Assembly: GCA_963693305.1 (NCBI GenBank)
Contig: OY855908.1
Coordinates: 30,900,305 to 30,964,304, forward strand
Length of the DNA: 64,000 bases
Direction of reading: 5' to 3'
DNA from: Meandrina meandrites
Taxonomy: Eukaryota; Cnidaria; Anthozoa; Scleractinia; Meandrinidae
Part shown: one piece after another, positions 13,101 through 24,400 of the stretch
Layout: each line of letters starts with the position of its first letter
Numbering within the stretch: the stretch's first letter is position 1
Made by a program: the position numbers and the translations under genes
The notes under the pieces: generated by a model
Told to the model about the DNA's origin: nothing
Databases searched by the model: none
What the model saw: the letters and a program-made list of their open reading frames with translations, nothing else

Positions 13101-16100
13101 GTCACAACTTCAGAGTTCTCTTTTCTGAGAAAAAACTCGTTTTCTTCGTATGCTAGCCATTTTGTTGTTGTTTTGTAAAAGGCCGCTTGGCGAGGACGAA
13201 GTGGCATAATTATTCTGGATTATTCCGAATATTCTGCTCTCCAGAGCAAAATGCTTGGAATACATTCCGTTTATTACGGAATCGGAAGAGCGACTCAATC
13301 GAACGGTCAATCAGAGTCATTCCGTTTTTTCCTGTTCCGGAAGAAGGTCAATAGCAAAGCAAGCGAGGCCTAAAGATAGAATGCAAGTGATAATACCCCC
13401 CACAAGGCTCAGACAACATCAGCGTCTTCTGAGAGAAATAGAGGGAATCTAGGAGAAGTTCTGGCTTCAAAAAAGTGTTTAAGGAACACCGGATGTTTAA
13501 GATAATGTTTTAGAAAAATCGTCCGCCATTCTGGTTTGTTTGACTGAGTCTTGTCTGAGTCATGACGTCACTCGCGCGCTTCGCTATTGAAGGTCAATAT
13601 TTCAGGACCATAAGTTTTTAAGTGTTTTTCACTTTACGTGCTACCCTCTTTAAATAAAGACTTAACTTTCACTACAGTAAACACCCGCATATAAGAACAC
13701 ATGGATTAAGAACATCAGGCTGAAATTTGGCAAATAAAGCACCACTTTTATAAGAACAATATCAGCCTGGAAAAAAAATAATGTTCTTATAAAATGGGAA
13801 GGGTGTCAAAATTACACAAATTACCATAAACACACCTGCTGACCAATGGTATTAGCTAAGTTTTGGGCACCTTTGTTCTCTTCAGAATATCTAATATCAT
13901 GAATTACATTTTTTGCCTTTACAATACTATCAACTACTGTATTGATAGAGAACTGAATTTAAAAAAATTTAAGAACATTTAAGAACATCCTGAGGCTGAT
14001 TTTTCACTAAGCATCCGATAAATAAGAACACAATCAGTCTGACCTCTGAAATTGTGTGTTCTTATATGCGGGTGTTTACTGTATCACAAATGCATTGGAA
14101 TAACGATCTATGACGTTGTCAAAAATATTCACAGAAATATGGAAGTTGTCTGCAGAACCAAAGAAAAACAACATTAGCTAAACTAGCTACACTTACAATA
14201 GAGAATCTACACGAACTACGTGAAACTAAATTCAAACTTGTGTGTCTGATTTCCATGCATTTTTTGGTCATTTCTTTTCCCTTTACCACCTGCCACCTGT
14301 CGTGAGAGGTCGGTCTCTGCCCCTTGCCATTAGCAGATCCAGACCTGAACTTAAGGAGGGGGGGAAGGGGGGGGGGCTTTGTGTGTGTGTACAGGCAAAA
14401 CAAATAATTTGGAACAGCGGGAGTCATTAACAAACCCGCTACATAAGCAAGGGGCAGAACTAACTGCAGTATCAACATAAACTACACGTCGAACTAAAAA
14501 AATCACGAACTACATGCACCAGCAAAACGAATCACATGAGTTCCAAGAAGTGCAGCAATGCAGTCGTGAAATATTTGAAGTATAGAAGTCACAGAAATAA
14601 AAATATATATATATTGACAGTGGCTCATTGACGCATAACTACGTACATGAAAAAAAAAACTCGAGCACAAACGGCATTAACATTGGGAGCTTCAGCGACT
14701 ACACCAATTACATCAGCTTAAAATACATGAAGGTCGTGAACTTTGAATTCGCAAACTGCATAATATACAGCTCACTACGATATCGTTAAAGGGGCACTAT
14801 CACGAGGGGTCTTCTAAGTTTTTGTGTAAACTATCCTAGCATTATAAATGTGCCCTCACTGATCAACAAAATAACCTTTAAACGACAAAAGAGCATAAAT
14901 TCACTCTCTAAGATGTGAGCAGACCTTAGTCAACGATTTTTTAGTTATGTTTTTTCCAAATAACACTGTCAAACTTGAAAACGTTGGCAAGATGTTTTCA
15001 AGTTTTGGACCACTTCTTCCCCACCTATCCGTAGCCACACCAGGTTTAAACAACTTTTGTGGCCAGTACAGTGCGTTTCAGCAAGGTTAGGCAACTATTA
15101 GTGGATTTCCAATTTATTGCAACACCTTCATTGGATTTTTTAGTAGCACTTAATCTTGGTGAGACTGCCTCTTTAGCTACTGTGAGACGTCTACGTAATG
15201 AGCAACTTTTTGCGCATCATTTTATTTCATTTACATTTTATTTTTCAAAGGATTCATTATTGAGGATGAGGAAAGCGGAGGAAGAAAGTGCATTCAATAC
15301 ACTGATGAACAAGATGGTACCAAATACGCCCTCAAGGTCATCAAAGGAACGAGTATTACTTTTGAGGTGAGATAAACCTGCCCAAGTCGGGACATAATGT
15401 TTTTGTTGTGTTGTTTCGATTTTTTTTAGGTGAAAATTTTCATTAAGTGGTTATAATAATACTGTAGTAGTAATGATAGCAATAATAACAATAATAGTAA
15501 TAATAATGGTAATTTGCAGTGGCCGGTTTCCACAGAAGGCCTCTTCATCCACTGTTCCCTAATTGGAACTTATACGTGCTGGTTTTTGTGGAGGACGAAA
15601 ACCGGACAACCCGGACAAAAACCTTCGGAGCAGGGACAAGAACCAACAACAAACTCCGGACGCCAAATTCGGGAATCGAACCCGAGCCACATTGGTGGAA
15701 GGCGAGCGGTCTCACCACTGCGCCATCCTCGCTCCCTGTGAAATAATGAAATAAAGTGATGGATGAAATGTGAAAAAAAATCAGTACACTAACAATTAAA
15801 CACACAGCATCATTTTGCCAAGGCTAGCCTAGGAATGCAAGCGGTGGCAATTAGGCATTTTGAGCTTTTAGTGCTGCTCATGCAGTTGTTCACCAACTAC
15901 AATATTGCCCGATAAGATAAAACCACGAGATTATGGGCACCTCTATAATGCCATTTATGTAGAGGCTGGCGAATATAATGAACCTTATCTTGATTACCAT
16001 GTGACTGTTCTGAAAGCTGGAATACGGTATGTGGTATGTGAATTCCGTGGTTTTGTCCTTCTTGTACAAAGAGAGCGCGGGTGGGCATATTTTCCTTTTC

Positions 16101-16470
16101 ATTACTTCGTCAGCTTCGAGGAGTAGAGAATTTGTTACGTCTTCCGGTAAACCGGCGGCTAGGAAATAAAAGTTCACGCAGGCATCTACGTAAAGGTAAA
16201 TTTCACACTAGTCGTTTATTGACTGGATGGTATCTTTAATTTCATTTACAGGAACAGGCACGATGCGACAGCTCAAACGGCAATGGCTTCTTGTTTGAGG
16301 AAGAAAAAAATGGAAAGCTATTTAAATATAAATACACGGCAGATGGTAAAGCTATGTGCTTGGGAGTTACTAGCGACTGTGATGTCAGCTTATCTTTAAT
16401 CATTGACACAAACAATCAAGATAGACGTTGTACATTTAAAATCAAGGGAAGACGAAGTCGCAGGCACTAG
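10153..16470 (+). CDS. Secreted basic cysteine protein, beta-trefoil-like (copy B)
   Basis: Four exons: 10153-10176, 10639-10855, 15251-15366 and 16252-16470, phases 0, 1 and 0, giving 191 aa. Exon number, the 8-codon first exon and all phases match the paralogue at 3131-5343, so the pair arose by tandem duplication. Exon 1 (MDLTRIFL) and exon 2 (TLVGCLLAHIEVGSS) form the signal peptide. Conserved between copies are EVGSSW, TDQC.ISSAG.RQCK.KCNGSSTR, KCIQYTD..DGTKYALKVI, GFLFEEE..GKL.KYK and a C-terminal LGV..DCD.SLSLI...DRRC.FK. The C-terminal tail is Arg-rich (GRRSRRH). The last two exons look like beta-trefoil strands, but I cannot assign a named family. The 4.4-kb intron 2 has taken in a non-LTR retrotransposon fragment and a MITE, which explains its size compared with copy A. 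Confidence 0.8.
10915..11310 (+). mobile_element. Degenerate non-LTR retrotransposon (reverse transcriptase C-terminus)
   Basis: One frame reads RPLLSYASVVWHTCC followed shortly by KRAA, and another, after stops and frameshifts, ends TEGGKSFAVSATQLWNS. These match the usual end of LINE-type reverse transcriptases: a (RP)LL.YA..VW block, a QrrAAR block, and a final G.rsFsv.a..lWN block. Stops and frame changes show it is dead. It lies in intron 2 of the copy B gene. Confidence 0.75.
12670..13330. repeat. Possible inverted-repeat element with AT-rich core
   Basis: The left part (gtgttcgattgacc, ttattccgga, ccattccgtcc) is echoed in reverse on the right (attccg, cggaatcggaag, gactcaatcgaacgg). 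Between them is AT-rich sequence. The pattern resembles an old MITE, but the termini are not sharp. It lies in intron 2 of copy B. Confidence 0.3.
13673..14083. mobile_element. MITE with 28-bp terminal inverted repeats
   Basis: The left end tacagtaaacacccgcatat continues into aagaacac, and the right end is its exact reverse complement (gtgttctt, then atatgcgggtgtttactgta). The outermost TA on each side fits a TA target-site duplication, as in Tc1/mariner-type elements. There is no transposase frame, so it is non-autonomous. It lies in intron 2 of copy B. Confidence 0.85.
15503..15745 (-). mobile_element. tRNA-derived SINE, family 1 (copy 1)
   Basis: On the minus strand it begins with a tRNA-like head (gatggcgcagtggtgagacc, ctcgcc, gggttcgattccc) followed by gagtttgttgttggttct and ccggttttcgtcctccacaa. 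It matches the plus-strand element at 36027-36260 through head and body. It lies in intron 3 of copy B. Confidence 0.75.
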
Positions 16471-16686
16471 TTTTGAAATACAAACTTGCGTTCAGACTTC
16501 CGTTGGGTAGTCAAACGTAATTAAACGTTCATCAAAAAGGGCGTACTGACGTTGCTATATAGAGCTAGTTTTAGAGCTAAAGCTTTGTAATTTATAATCT
16601 GTATCTTTTTTAATATCCAAGCATTCTTCGTTAGACATTCATTGTAGTTGTAAACGGAATCAATAATAGTTACTTCCATCACTATA

Positions 16687-17102
16687 ATAGATATCCCCGA
16701 GTTAACTTTCGTTATTGTGTTATTTTCATTCATAATTGCCCGTGTATATTTAATTAAAGACCAATGGCGCCTGCGAATTTTATTACTTTTGCTATTGACT
16801 CGTCCTTCACGAACGATGATAGATATCCCCGAGTTAACTTTCGTTATTTGCAAGCCGTAAATAAAGTCTTTTTACATTCATAGTTGTCCGTGTATATTTA
16901 ATTAGTGACCAATGGCGCCTGCGAGTTTTATTACTTTTGCAATTGACTCGTCCTTCACGAACGATGATAGATATCCCGAGTTAACTTTCGTTATTTGCAA
17001 GCCGTAAAATAAAGTCTTTTTCCATTCACAGTTGTCCGTGTATATTTAATTAGTGACCAATGGCGCCTGCGACTTTTATTATATTACTTTTGCAATTGAC
17101 TC
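16687..17102. repeat. Tandem repeat, unit about 132-148 bp, nearly three copies
   Basis: gatatccccgagttaacttt recurs at 16690, 16822 and 16970 (the last with one c fewer). Each is followed by gtccgtgtatatttaatta-type sequence and accaatggcgcctgcga. The second and third units carry aataaa (from 16859 and about 17007), which could serve as a polyadenylation signal for the gene ending at 16470. Confidence 0.8.
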
Positions 17103-18390
17103 GACGTAGTAGTTCAACATCTACTAAAAGTTAAAACTCTTGTTTTTCTGTCGTTAATTTTGACGTGAAAGAATATTCGAGCAGCATTCGTCAGCATTTA
17201 AACCAAGTTTAATTTGCTCAACTGTGTTTGGCGGGATATTGGCCCTGTACTAGTTCTTTTTGCGTGATAAAGAGACTTAAACACCCACATGTATGGCTTG
17301 CAGTATTGCTTGTCTGGTCAAATACCGTCTCATACTCAACAGAATGAATTCAAAATCCAAACTATTTTTCATACTGTCATTAAAAACGAATAACACAATA
17401 TAGAGCGTTTTCATATGACTTTACGGCAGTTACATTTGTGTTCCAAAACAAAAAAACAACCTCTATATTGATGTACCAAGCCATTCCTCCGCGAAATAAG
17501 CTCTATTATATGCAAAAATCGTATTTTTAGTCATATAGCCTCCGGACATATTAGTGAAAACGCTCTAAAAGGATGCATGTTTACATTTCACGCAGAGACA
17601 AGTGTGTAAAAACATTGCTACATTGAGCAACTGACAAAATTCTCGCGCGTTAGTGGCTAATGTTCAAGCCCCTGTTGAATCGGTATTTTAATTTGTTATT
17701 GTAAAAACTAGTTGACGTCAACATTGAATTCGTCTCTTATCACACCAATAACAAAATATATTGCCTAAAGACAAGCACTTCTATTTTGACAACACTAAGA
17801 GTTATTCATCATCCATAGAGATGACATAGATTTGTGAAATGGAACAAAATTAGTTTGGCTACTGATTTTTCAAAGTTAACGTTTTAAGGTAATCAAGTAT
17901 CAAGAGAATTAGAGAGTCAATAATCTAATTATCTCAACAGAGATCTTTCTTGAAGTACCAAATCTTCAGGTTTAAAATCGGTGTCGACTTTTCCTTCGTT
18001 GCTTTAGAGGTTAGGTTGTATTTGTCCTTCGCGCTTCGGTGAAATTCGGAAAAAATTACCCTCGATTAAACTGCTGATTAGATTCATTTATTATTCGAAA
18101 CGTCTTAGAATCAGAAAAAAACATTCATTTTCAGTCGATGTATATTGAACGTATATTGAACGAAGCTTAACGTATTCGCATATGCTTTCAAATGTTTTGA
18201 CTGAGCTAATTTTGTACAGTAATGGTGTACTGCGTATTTCAAAGACCTGTTATACGGTTCACGTCTATCTATGAAAAACAATTTACAAGGCACGAGACAT
18301 AACATAAAATGAAAGGTGTTTCTCAGTTAACTACAAAGTTTTATTGATTTCAAATGTAAATTATATAATTTTATGAGTTGCATTTAAAGT
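17103..18390. other. Intergenic DNA between convergent genes
   Basis: Lies between the plus-strand copy B gene and the minus-strand minicollagen. It holds the third copy of the gatattggcc/cacccacat block at about 17225-17330. No exon of a third secreted-protein gene was found after that block. Confidence 0.4.
17225..17330. repeat. Dispersed block, copy 3 of 3
   Basis: gcgggatattggcc then aaacacccacatgta then ttgtctggtcaa, in the same order as copies near 1880 and 8555. No related gene follows this copy in the window. Confidence 0.4.
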
Positions 18391-18396
18391 TTTATT
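18391..18396 (-). terminator. Polyadenylation signal of minicollagen gene
   Basis: AATAAA on the minus strand lies 47 bases after the stop codon at 18443-18445. A second candidate lies near 18340. Confidence 0.5.
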
Positions 18397-18442
18397 TTTT
18401 ACAACAAATTGAAGATTGTATTACTGTAGCTTGAAGCATATA

Positions 18443-21400
18443 TCAGAGAAAATGTTTCTTGTGTCTTATTTTGCTTCTTTTGATGTTATGATTGCTATTG
18501 GAAGGACTGTTTTTAACTGGAGCTTGGACATGTCTTTGAGCTGGTGTTCCTGTCTGAGGATGTCCCTGAACATTTAATTTCCCTTGCTGAGCGTGACTTT
18601 GCACATTTGCCTTTGCCTGTGCGGGTCCCTGCACTGGCGGCTGGCCTTGCTTTTGAGCAACTTTTATCGGCATGATTTTTGGTTTGTCGGCCATTTGCAC
18701 ATTTTTGGTTGGGATTTGTGACTTTTTACAACAATTATTTGTAGGACAAATTCCAACACATAGCTTGGAGCAAATCGCCGGGCACGTGACAGGAGGTCTC
18801 GTTGCCGGTATTCCGGGAGGTCCTGGTGGTCCCGGTGGTCCTGATGGTCCGGCTGGCCCTGCTGCCCCTGGGTCTCCCGGACTTCCCATTGCTCCCATGG
18901 CTCCCATAGCTCCCTGTGCTCCTTTGGGTCCTTGAAGACCGGAAGAAGAGTATTAATTGTTAGTGATTTTGCATTTAACCCAAATGATGATTGCGTGCGC
19001 CGTTTTCATTCAAGCGTTTCGTATAGACCACTTAAAATCATTTTTATTACAGAAATTTAAGCTTCAAAGCTTGTTGTTACCCTCACTGTGCTTCGTCCTA
19101 CCGAAACAGAAGCAGAAGTAAGTGAGTTATATAAACCCTATTGTATCATTCTAACATGATCTTTCTTCTAAAGCGCTGACTTTTACTAATCGGTGTCCCG
19201 GGCGGAGTAGTAAGAGAATTTACTTTCTAGTGAAAATCAAAAATCGGAATCGTAAGTGAAGTCACAAGCTTGACTGAATCGAAGTTGGAAGAATCAGAAC
19301 GGTTCCAATTTTTCCGATTCCGCTTGACTCCGTCTCTTATGATCCAGTGAAGACAAGATTGTCGGAGTCGCAAGCAGAAGCAGAAGATTAAACCAATCAC
19401 AATGCTGGTTCTCATGCCCTCCGAGTGCTCCCTTTCTGCTTGCGATTCCGATCGGATCTAGTTTTCACCAAACCGTAACCGATGAAGTCACAAGCGGAAT
19501 CGCAACTCTGCTTATGACTGCGACGGTTTCATTTTCACTAGATCGTAACACTCTGCGCTTCTGATTACGATCGCGATTACGACCGCTAGTGAAAACCAGA
19601 CTAAAGACGACAGACAGCTAAACTCACCTGCTGCTCCTGGGCTACCTGGGCTACCTGCTGGAGGCCCCACAGGTGGGGGTCTCGTTGCTGGTATTCCAGG
19701 GGGACCCGGTGGACCGGGGGGTCCTGGAGGTCCGGCAGCCCCTTGATCACCTGGACTTCCCATTTCTCCCATAGCTCCCATAGATCCTTGGGGCCCCTTG
19801 GGTCCTTCAAGGCCTAGCAGTAAGTGTAAGGAAGAAAACGTTTTTAAACAATAAAACATGGAGTCAAAATGCTGCAAAGAGGAGGGAACGTTCTAAGGCA
19901 ACTGCAACGGCAGTTTACCACCTTTATCAACTTCTAGACGATAATCGACTGAATTCCGAAACATATAGATATGTGCCTTAACACACCGGTTATGAACCTT
20001 GAACTTATATAACTTTGTAAGGGGTTTTGGGTGGGCTTAGAAACGAAAAAAATTTCCAGGATGGTTTGATAAGAAACGAACTGAGGGTAACTTTACATGC
20101 AGAATTATCAAGTGATCTTGATTTACTAATTGCTTGAATTTCTTGCAGACTGCGAAGATCATTTTTCCTCATTTCATATTGCTTGTGTCTAAGCTTAAAA
20201 TAACGGAGACTGTGAGTTATTGACTACTTGTATATATGAAGTTGCGCAATTGTCTGTGAGGACGCTAGTTCAGTGAGAAAAATAAGGCTGCATGCCTAGG
20301 GTGACCTATTTCTGGAATGTCGCTAGCCATGATTACCAGTAAAATTTTTAAAATGCAGCGTTTTCCAATTTCTATGCATGCGTGATTCTCCTATTACTAT
20401 ATTTATGGGGCTCCGCTCTGCGGCCGTTAAAAAAGTAACATTTGTTTTTTATTCGAAGCGACAAAGCTCTTACCTACTGGACCTGGTGCACCAGCAGGGC
20501 CACCATAAGCTACCGGTGTAGATGCTGGGGGTCCTGGTGGACCCGGAGGACCCGGAGATCCTGCTGGCCCGGCTGCTCCCGGGTCACCTTGTTTGCCCAT
20601 GGCTCCCATAGCTCCCATAGGTCCTTGCGAACCTTGAGGTCCTTCAAGACCTGTAGTAAGTGAATAAAGGTGAAAATTCTAGCTTATGATTGGATTGAAA
20701 CGACCTCTAACTTATTTCTAATAGGGATCGAAAATCTGCGAGGCGCGTAATCTATTATCAGGCCCTACCTTTCCCATTGTAACAACAGCATTAAGAGAGT
20801 TTGATCTTTTCCGTACATGCAGAATTTTGTCGTTGTCATTGTCATTGTCACAACAGTTTCTACGTAGAGAGCATAATTACCCCACACTTGAAGATCCCCC
20901 GAACAAATTTTTGTTTCATATAATCTTCTGCTTCCAAAACTACGTTGACTCGACCCTAAACTGCCGTCTTTTCTTGCAACAATTTAATCGTACGAACAAA
21001 GATCTTACCTGCAGGGCCTGGTGAACCAGCCGGAGCCGCCGGTGCTGCGGCTGCGGTTGCTGGTATTCCAGGGGGTCCCGGTGGACCCGGTGTCCCTGGA
21101 GGTCCGGCTGCTCCTGGGTCTCCCGGACTTCCCACAGCTCCCATAGCACCCATAGTTCCTTGCGGACCTTGAGGTCCTGCAAAACCTAACAAAAGCATTT
21201 TTTTTAATTTAAAAACTAGTAAAACAAGTCATCAGTTACTTAAGAGGCGCCCTCGAGGCGAGGAGAGAAACCATATACCAACTAGCGACTCCTGGCGAAA
21301 TTTTTGGTTACTTCAATATGACAATTTCAAGCCAACTTCAACGGGTCACCTTCTGAAATCAACATGACCAGTGACTAGACACTCTCAAATGTACTTTTGA

Positions 21401-24400
21401 ACAGACACAGGACGTGAGCCACTGATCATATTACGACATCAACGTGCACCTTCCCCAAATAGCAATCTGCATTACAGTCTTACCATTTTCTAGAGTTTTT
21501 CAATTACGGAGACGGAAGGATTTGGGCAACATGGCCACTGCTATGATAATTTTCTAGTCGCAAAATTTCAGACTAGAAAACCTTTAAAAACCTGGGCCTG
21601 CCTTTCCCCAGCCACTTGACCGATGAGGTAGCTGTTTGTGATCTTTCCTTTTTCCAGAAATCGAAATACTGAAAGCTTATAGGATAAGCAACAGTGTTCT
21701 AGCAGAGGTGGCATTTCTTACCTGCTGGGCCCGGTGCTCCAGCTGGTGCTCCTGAAGCCGTGGCTGCAGTTGCTGGTATTCCAGGGGTACCGGGAAGACC
21801 CGAAGGTCCTACTGGTCCGGCTGCTCCCGGATCACCCTGTTTCCCCATGGCTCCCATAGCGCCAATAGGTCCTTGCGGACCTTGAGTTCCTTGAAGTCCT
21901 TATGCGAATTAGAAAAGCTATTATAAACTTCAAACGAAACTTCACTGTGTTTTGACGGCTTCTTGCATGATTAATATAGAAAGTTGCCATTACATAAATA
22001 TTTTAATTAATAAAACCGTAATAAATATTCAAAATTAATATACCAAAGTGGATCCCCGATATAACGACTCCCGTTTTACTAAAGAATGCATTTTTCCAGT
22101 CTATTGATAATTCGCTATTTCGCTATGTGTTTCACTGTAATGCATATTTCAAGTTTAAAAAATATCGGTGATTCATGCACACAGTTGTAATATCCAAGTG
22201 TATTCTGTAAACGTACTGCACTCTTCAAATGTAACGAACTTAATATTTTGTCAATTATTTTGATCGTCGATTGAGACACGACGATTCTTTCTAAGTGTAT
22301 ATGACAGATTTTTTTATTTGCTTGATCGAATCTACGTGGGATGCTGATTTGAACATCGAAAAATAAAAATTCGAAACCGTTTTTTTCACTGCGTTTTAGC
22401 CGTCCGAAAGTGTGAAATTTCACTTCCTGTTGGGTCAAAAACCGCGCGAGGAAAGGACCTAGGACTAGATGAGCTGTGACGTCTAAGCCAGAACGTGTTC
22501 ACAAGAAACAAAAAAACCGAACAAGGAATGGTGCTGCTGTTTTTTCTGGTTTTCTGGTAACACAATGTAGTAGTTCAGTTTTAGTAGTTTAGTTCAGTTT
22601 GTGAAAGTTCACGGGCTTGGACTGCTAAAACGTGGTGAAAACAAAGACTTTGAAATCCCAAGTGGATTAGATCAAGCAAATAAAAAAAAACTGTCATATA
22701 CATTTTAAAGTCAGCTGCATTAACAAAAGCCCTTACCTACTGGGCCTGGTGCACCAGCGGGAGACCCATAAGCTGCCGGTGTAGATGCTGGGGGTCCCGG
22801 TGGACCCGTAGGACCCGGAGGTCCTGCTGGCCCGGCTGCTCCCGGGTCACCCTGTTTCCCCATAGCTCCCATAGGTCCTTGCGAACCTTGAGGTCCTTCA
22901 ATTCCTTTAAAATGTGAATAACAGAAATTGGAAAGGTTATAAATGAAACTGCAAAGTTGGAAGATGTAGCCCTCTAGTTAAAATATTTGACGTTTGCATA
23001 AACTTAATTAATTTTAAATACTGCCACGCTTCTCACTATATACAGCTGTGGCCTTTAAGCACGGTATTGATATATCAAAGAATTCTAATGTCGCCCATTT
23101 AACAGTTTTATTTGACTCGATATTTTAAATACACTGATGGCATCCAAGTCCTTGATGCAGCTCAAGCATACCCACTGTCTTGTTTTGTTTTATTCCTGGA
23201 TCGGAGTGGAAACAACAAGGTATTGCTTTTTGTTAATACCGATAATTCGACTGTGATCGTTATCCCGGTAAATATTTCACTGACGCTCTTAGAGGATGTG
23301 ATACGAAGCAGAGCTTTTTAGTGACGTACCTGCAGGACCAGGTGCTCCAGCTTGGGAACCATAAGCGGGTGCTGCAGTAGCTGGTACTCCGGGAGGTCCT
23401 GGTGGGCCGGGTGGGCCCGGTTGTCCCGCAGCTCCTGGGTCTCCTTGACTTCCGGGTGCTCCCATAGTTCCAATGGGTCCGTCTGGTCCACTTGGCCCTG
23501 GGTGTCCTAAACTCAAGCCATAACAGAAACGAACGTTAGAAAAATAAATATACTAAATTAATGAAGCTCGACATGGCCGAGTGGTTAGAGCGACGGACTT
23601 GAAATCCGGAGGTTCCGGGTTCAAGTCCCGTTCTGACCACTATCTGAATTTGTTCTCGGTTGTCCCGAGTTCAAATCCTCGGTCATGCTTGTAAATAGCC
23701 AACTGGTCTGCCTCCTGCCAGTTGGGATTTTTAATCATGTTATGTTTCTTTAATATTTGTTTCATATACACGGCCCCACAAGCTTCTAGCTTTAAACACA
23801 AACCGTGTATAAATAAAGTTGCTTTACCTTTTTGACACTTAAAAAGAGAATGTATGTATCTTCTGTATTACGATTCTTTCACTTTTATGCTTACGAGTGA
23901 AACACCAGTTTTTCAACATTGCAATGACATTTCGGCAATAAGTCGGCTTCGTTGCCTAGGCATCAATCGCCAAATGTTTTGACAAATCACGAAACAAAAC
24001 TATTTGCGACTGCAAACGTCAAGGCTCTTTGCTTTACCGGGACTCTGCCTAAAGCGAAAATCGGCGGTTTGATATCGCAATTTGTTTATATATGCAAAAT
24101 AGCAGAAGCAAATGAAGCGAAAATTAGTTTCAAGAAAATTAAGGTTGACATTATTATAAAGTAAGCAGGGTCGAGTCTCTCTAGAGCATGAGAGTTTTTT
24201 GAGTTGGGCCATCACAGTAACTGTCATTTCTTAAGCATTTTTTGGCCTTTGACCTGGACCTTGTCAGTTTTGTTTTCGTCATTGTGGACTGCCTCGATTA
24301 TTTTCTTGATTTTACTAATTAGTTCTGGTTGTAGATGAAGGAAATAAGAGACCAATTACCCCGTCTGCCGAAAAAAAAAATATGAGTCGAACCACACGAT

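Noticed and set aside
15059..15370. Open frame running into the third exon of copy B
   Set aside because: It is out of frame with the real exon, and the acceptor at 15250 with phase 1 fits the paralogue exactly.
3131..16470. Naming the tandem secreted genes as FGF or IL-1
   Set aside because: The strand pattern is suggestive only, and neither the FGF signature nor IL-1 motifs could be matched in full.
18672..18935. Plus-strand open frame rich in Gly-Gly-Pro opposite the last minicollagen exon
   Set aside because: It is the antisense shadow of Gly-X-Y codons. The minus strand has matching splice sites, CRD cysteines and a stop.
23572..23640. Serine tRNA gene (anticodon TGA)
   Set aside because: There is no long variable arm, the acceptor stem pairs poorly, and the sequence continues into a SINE body shared with other copies.
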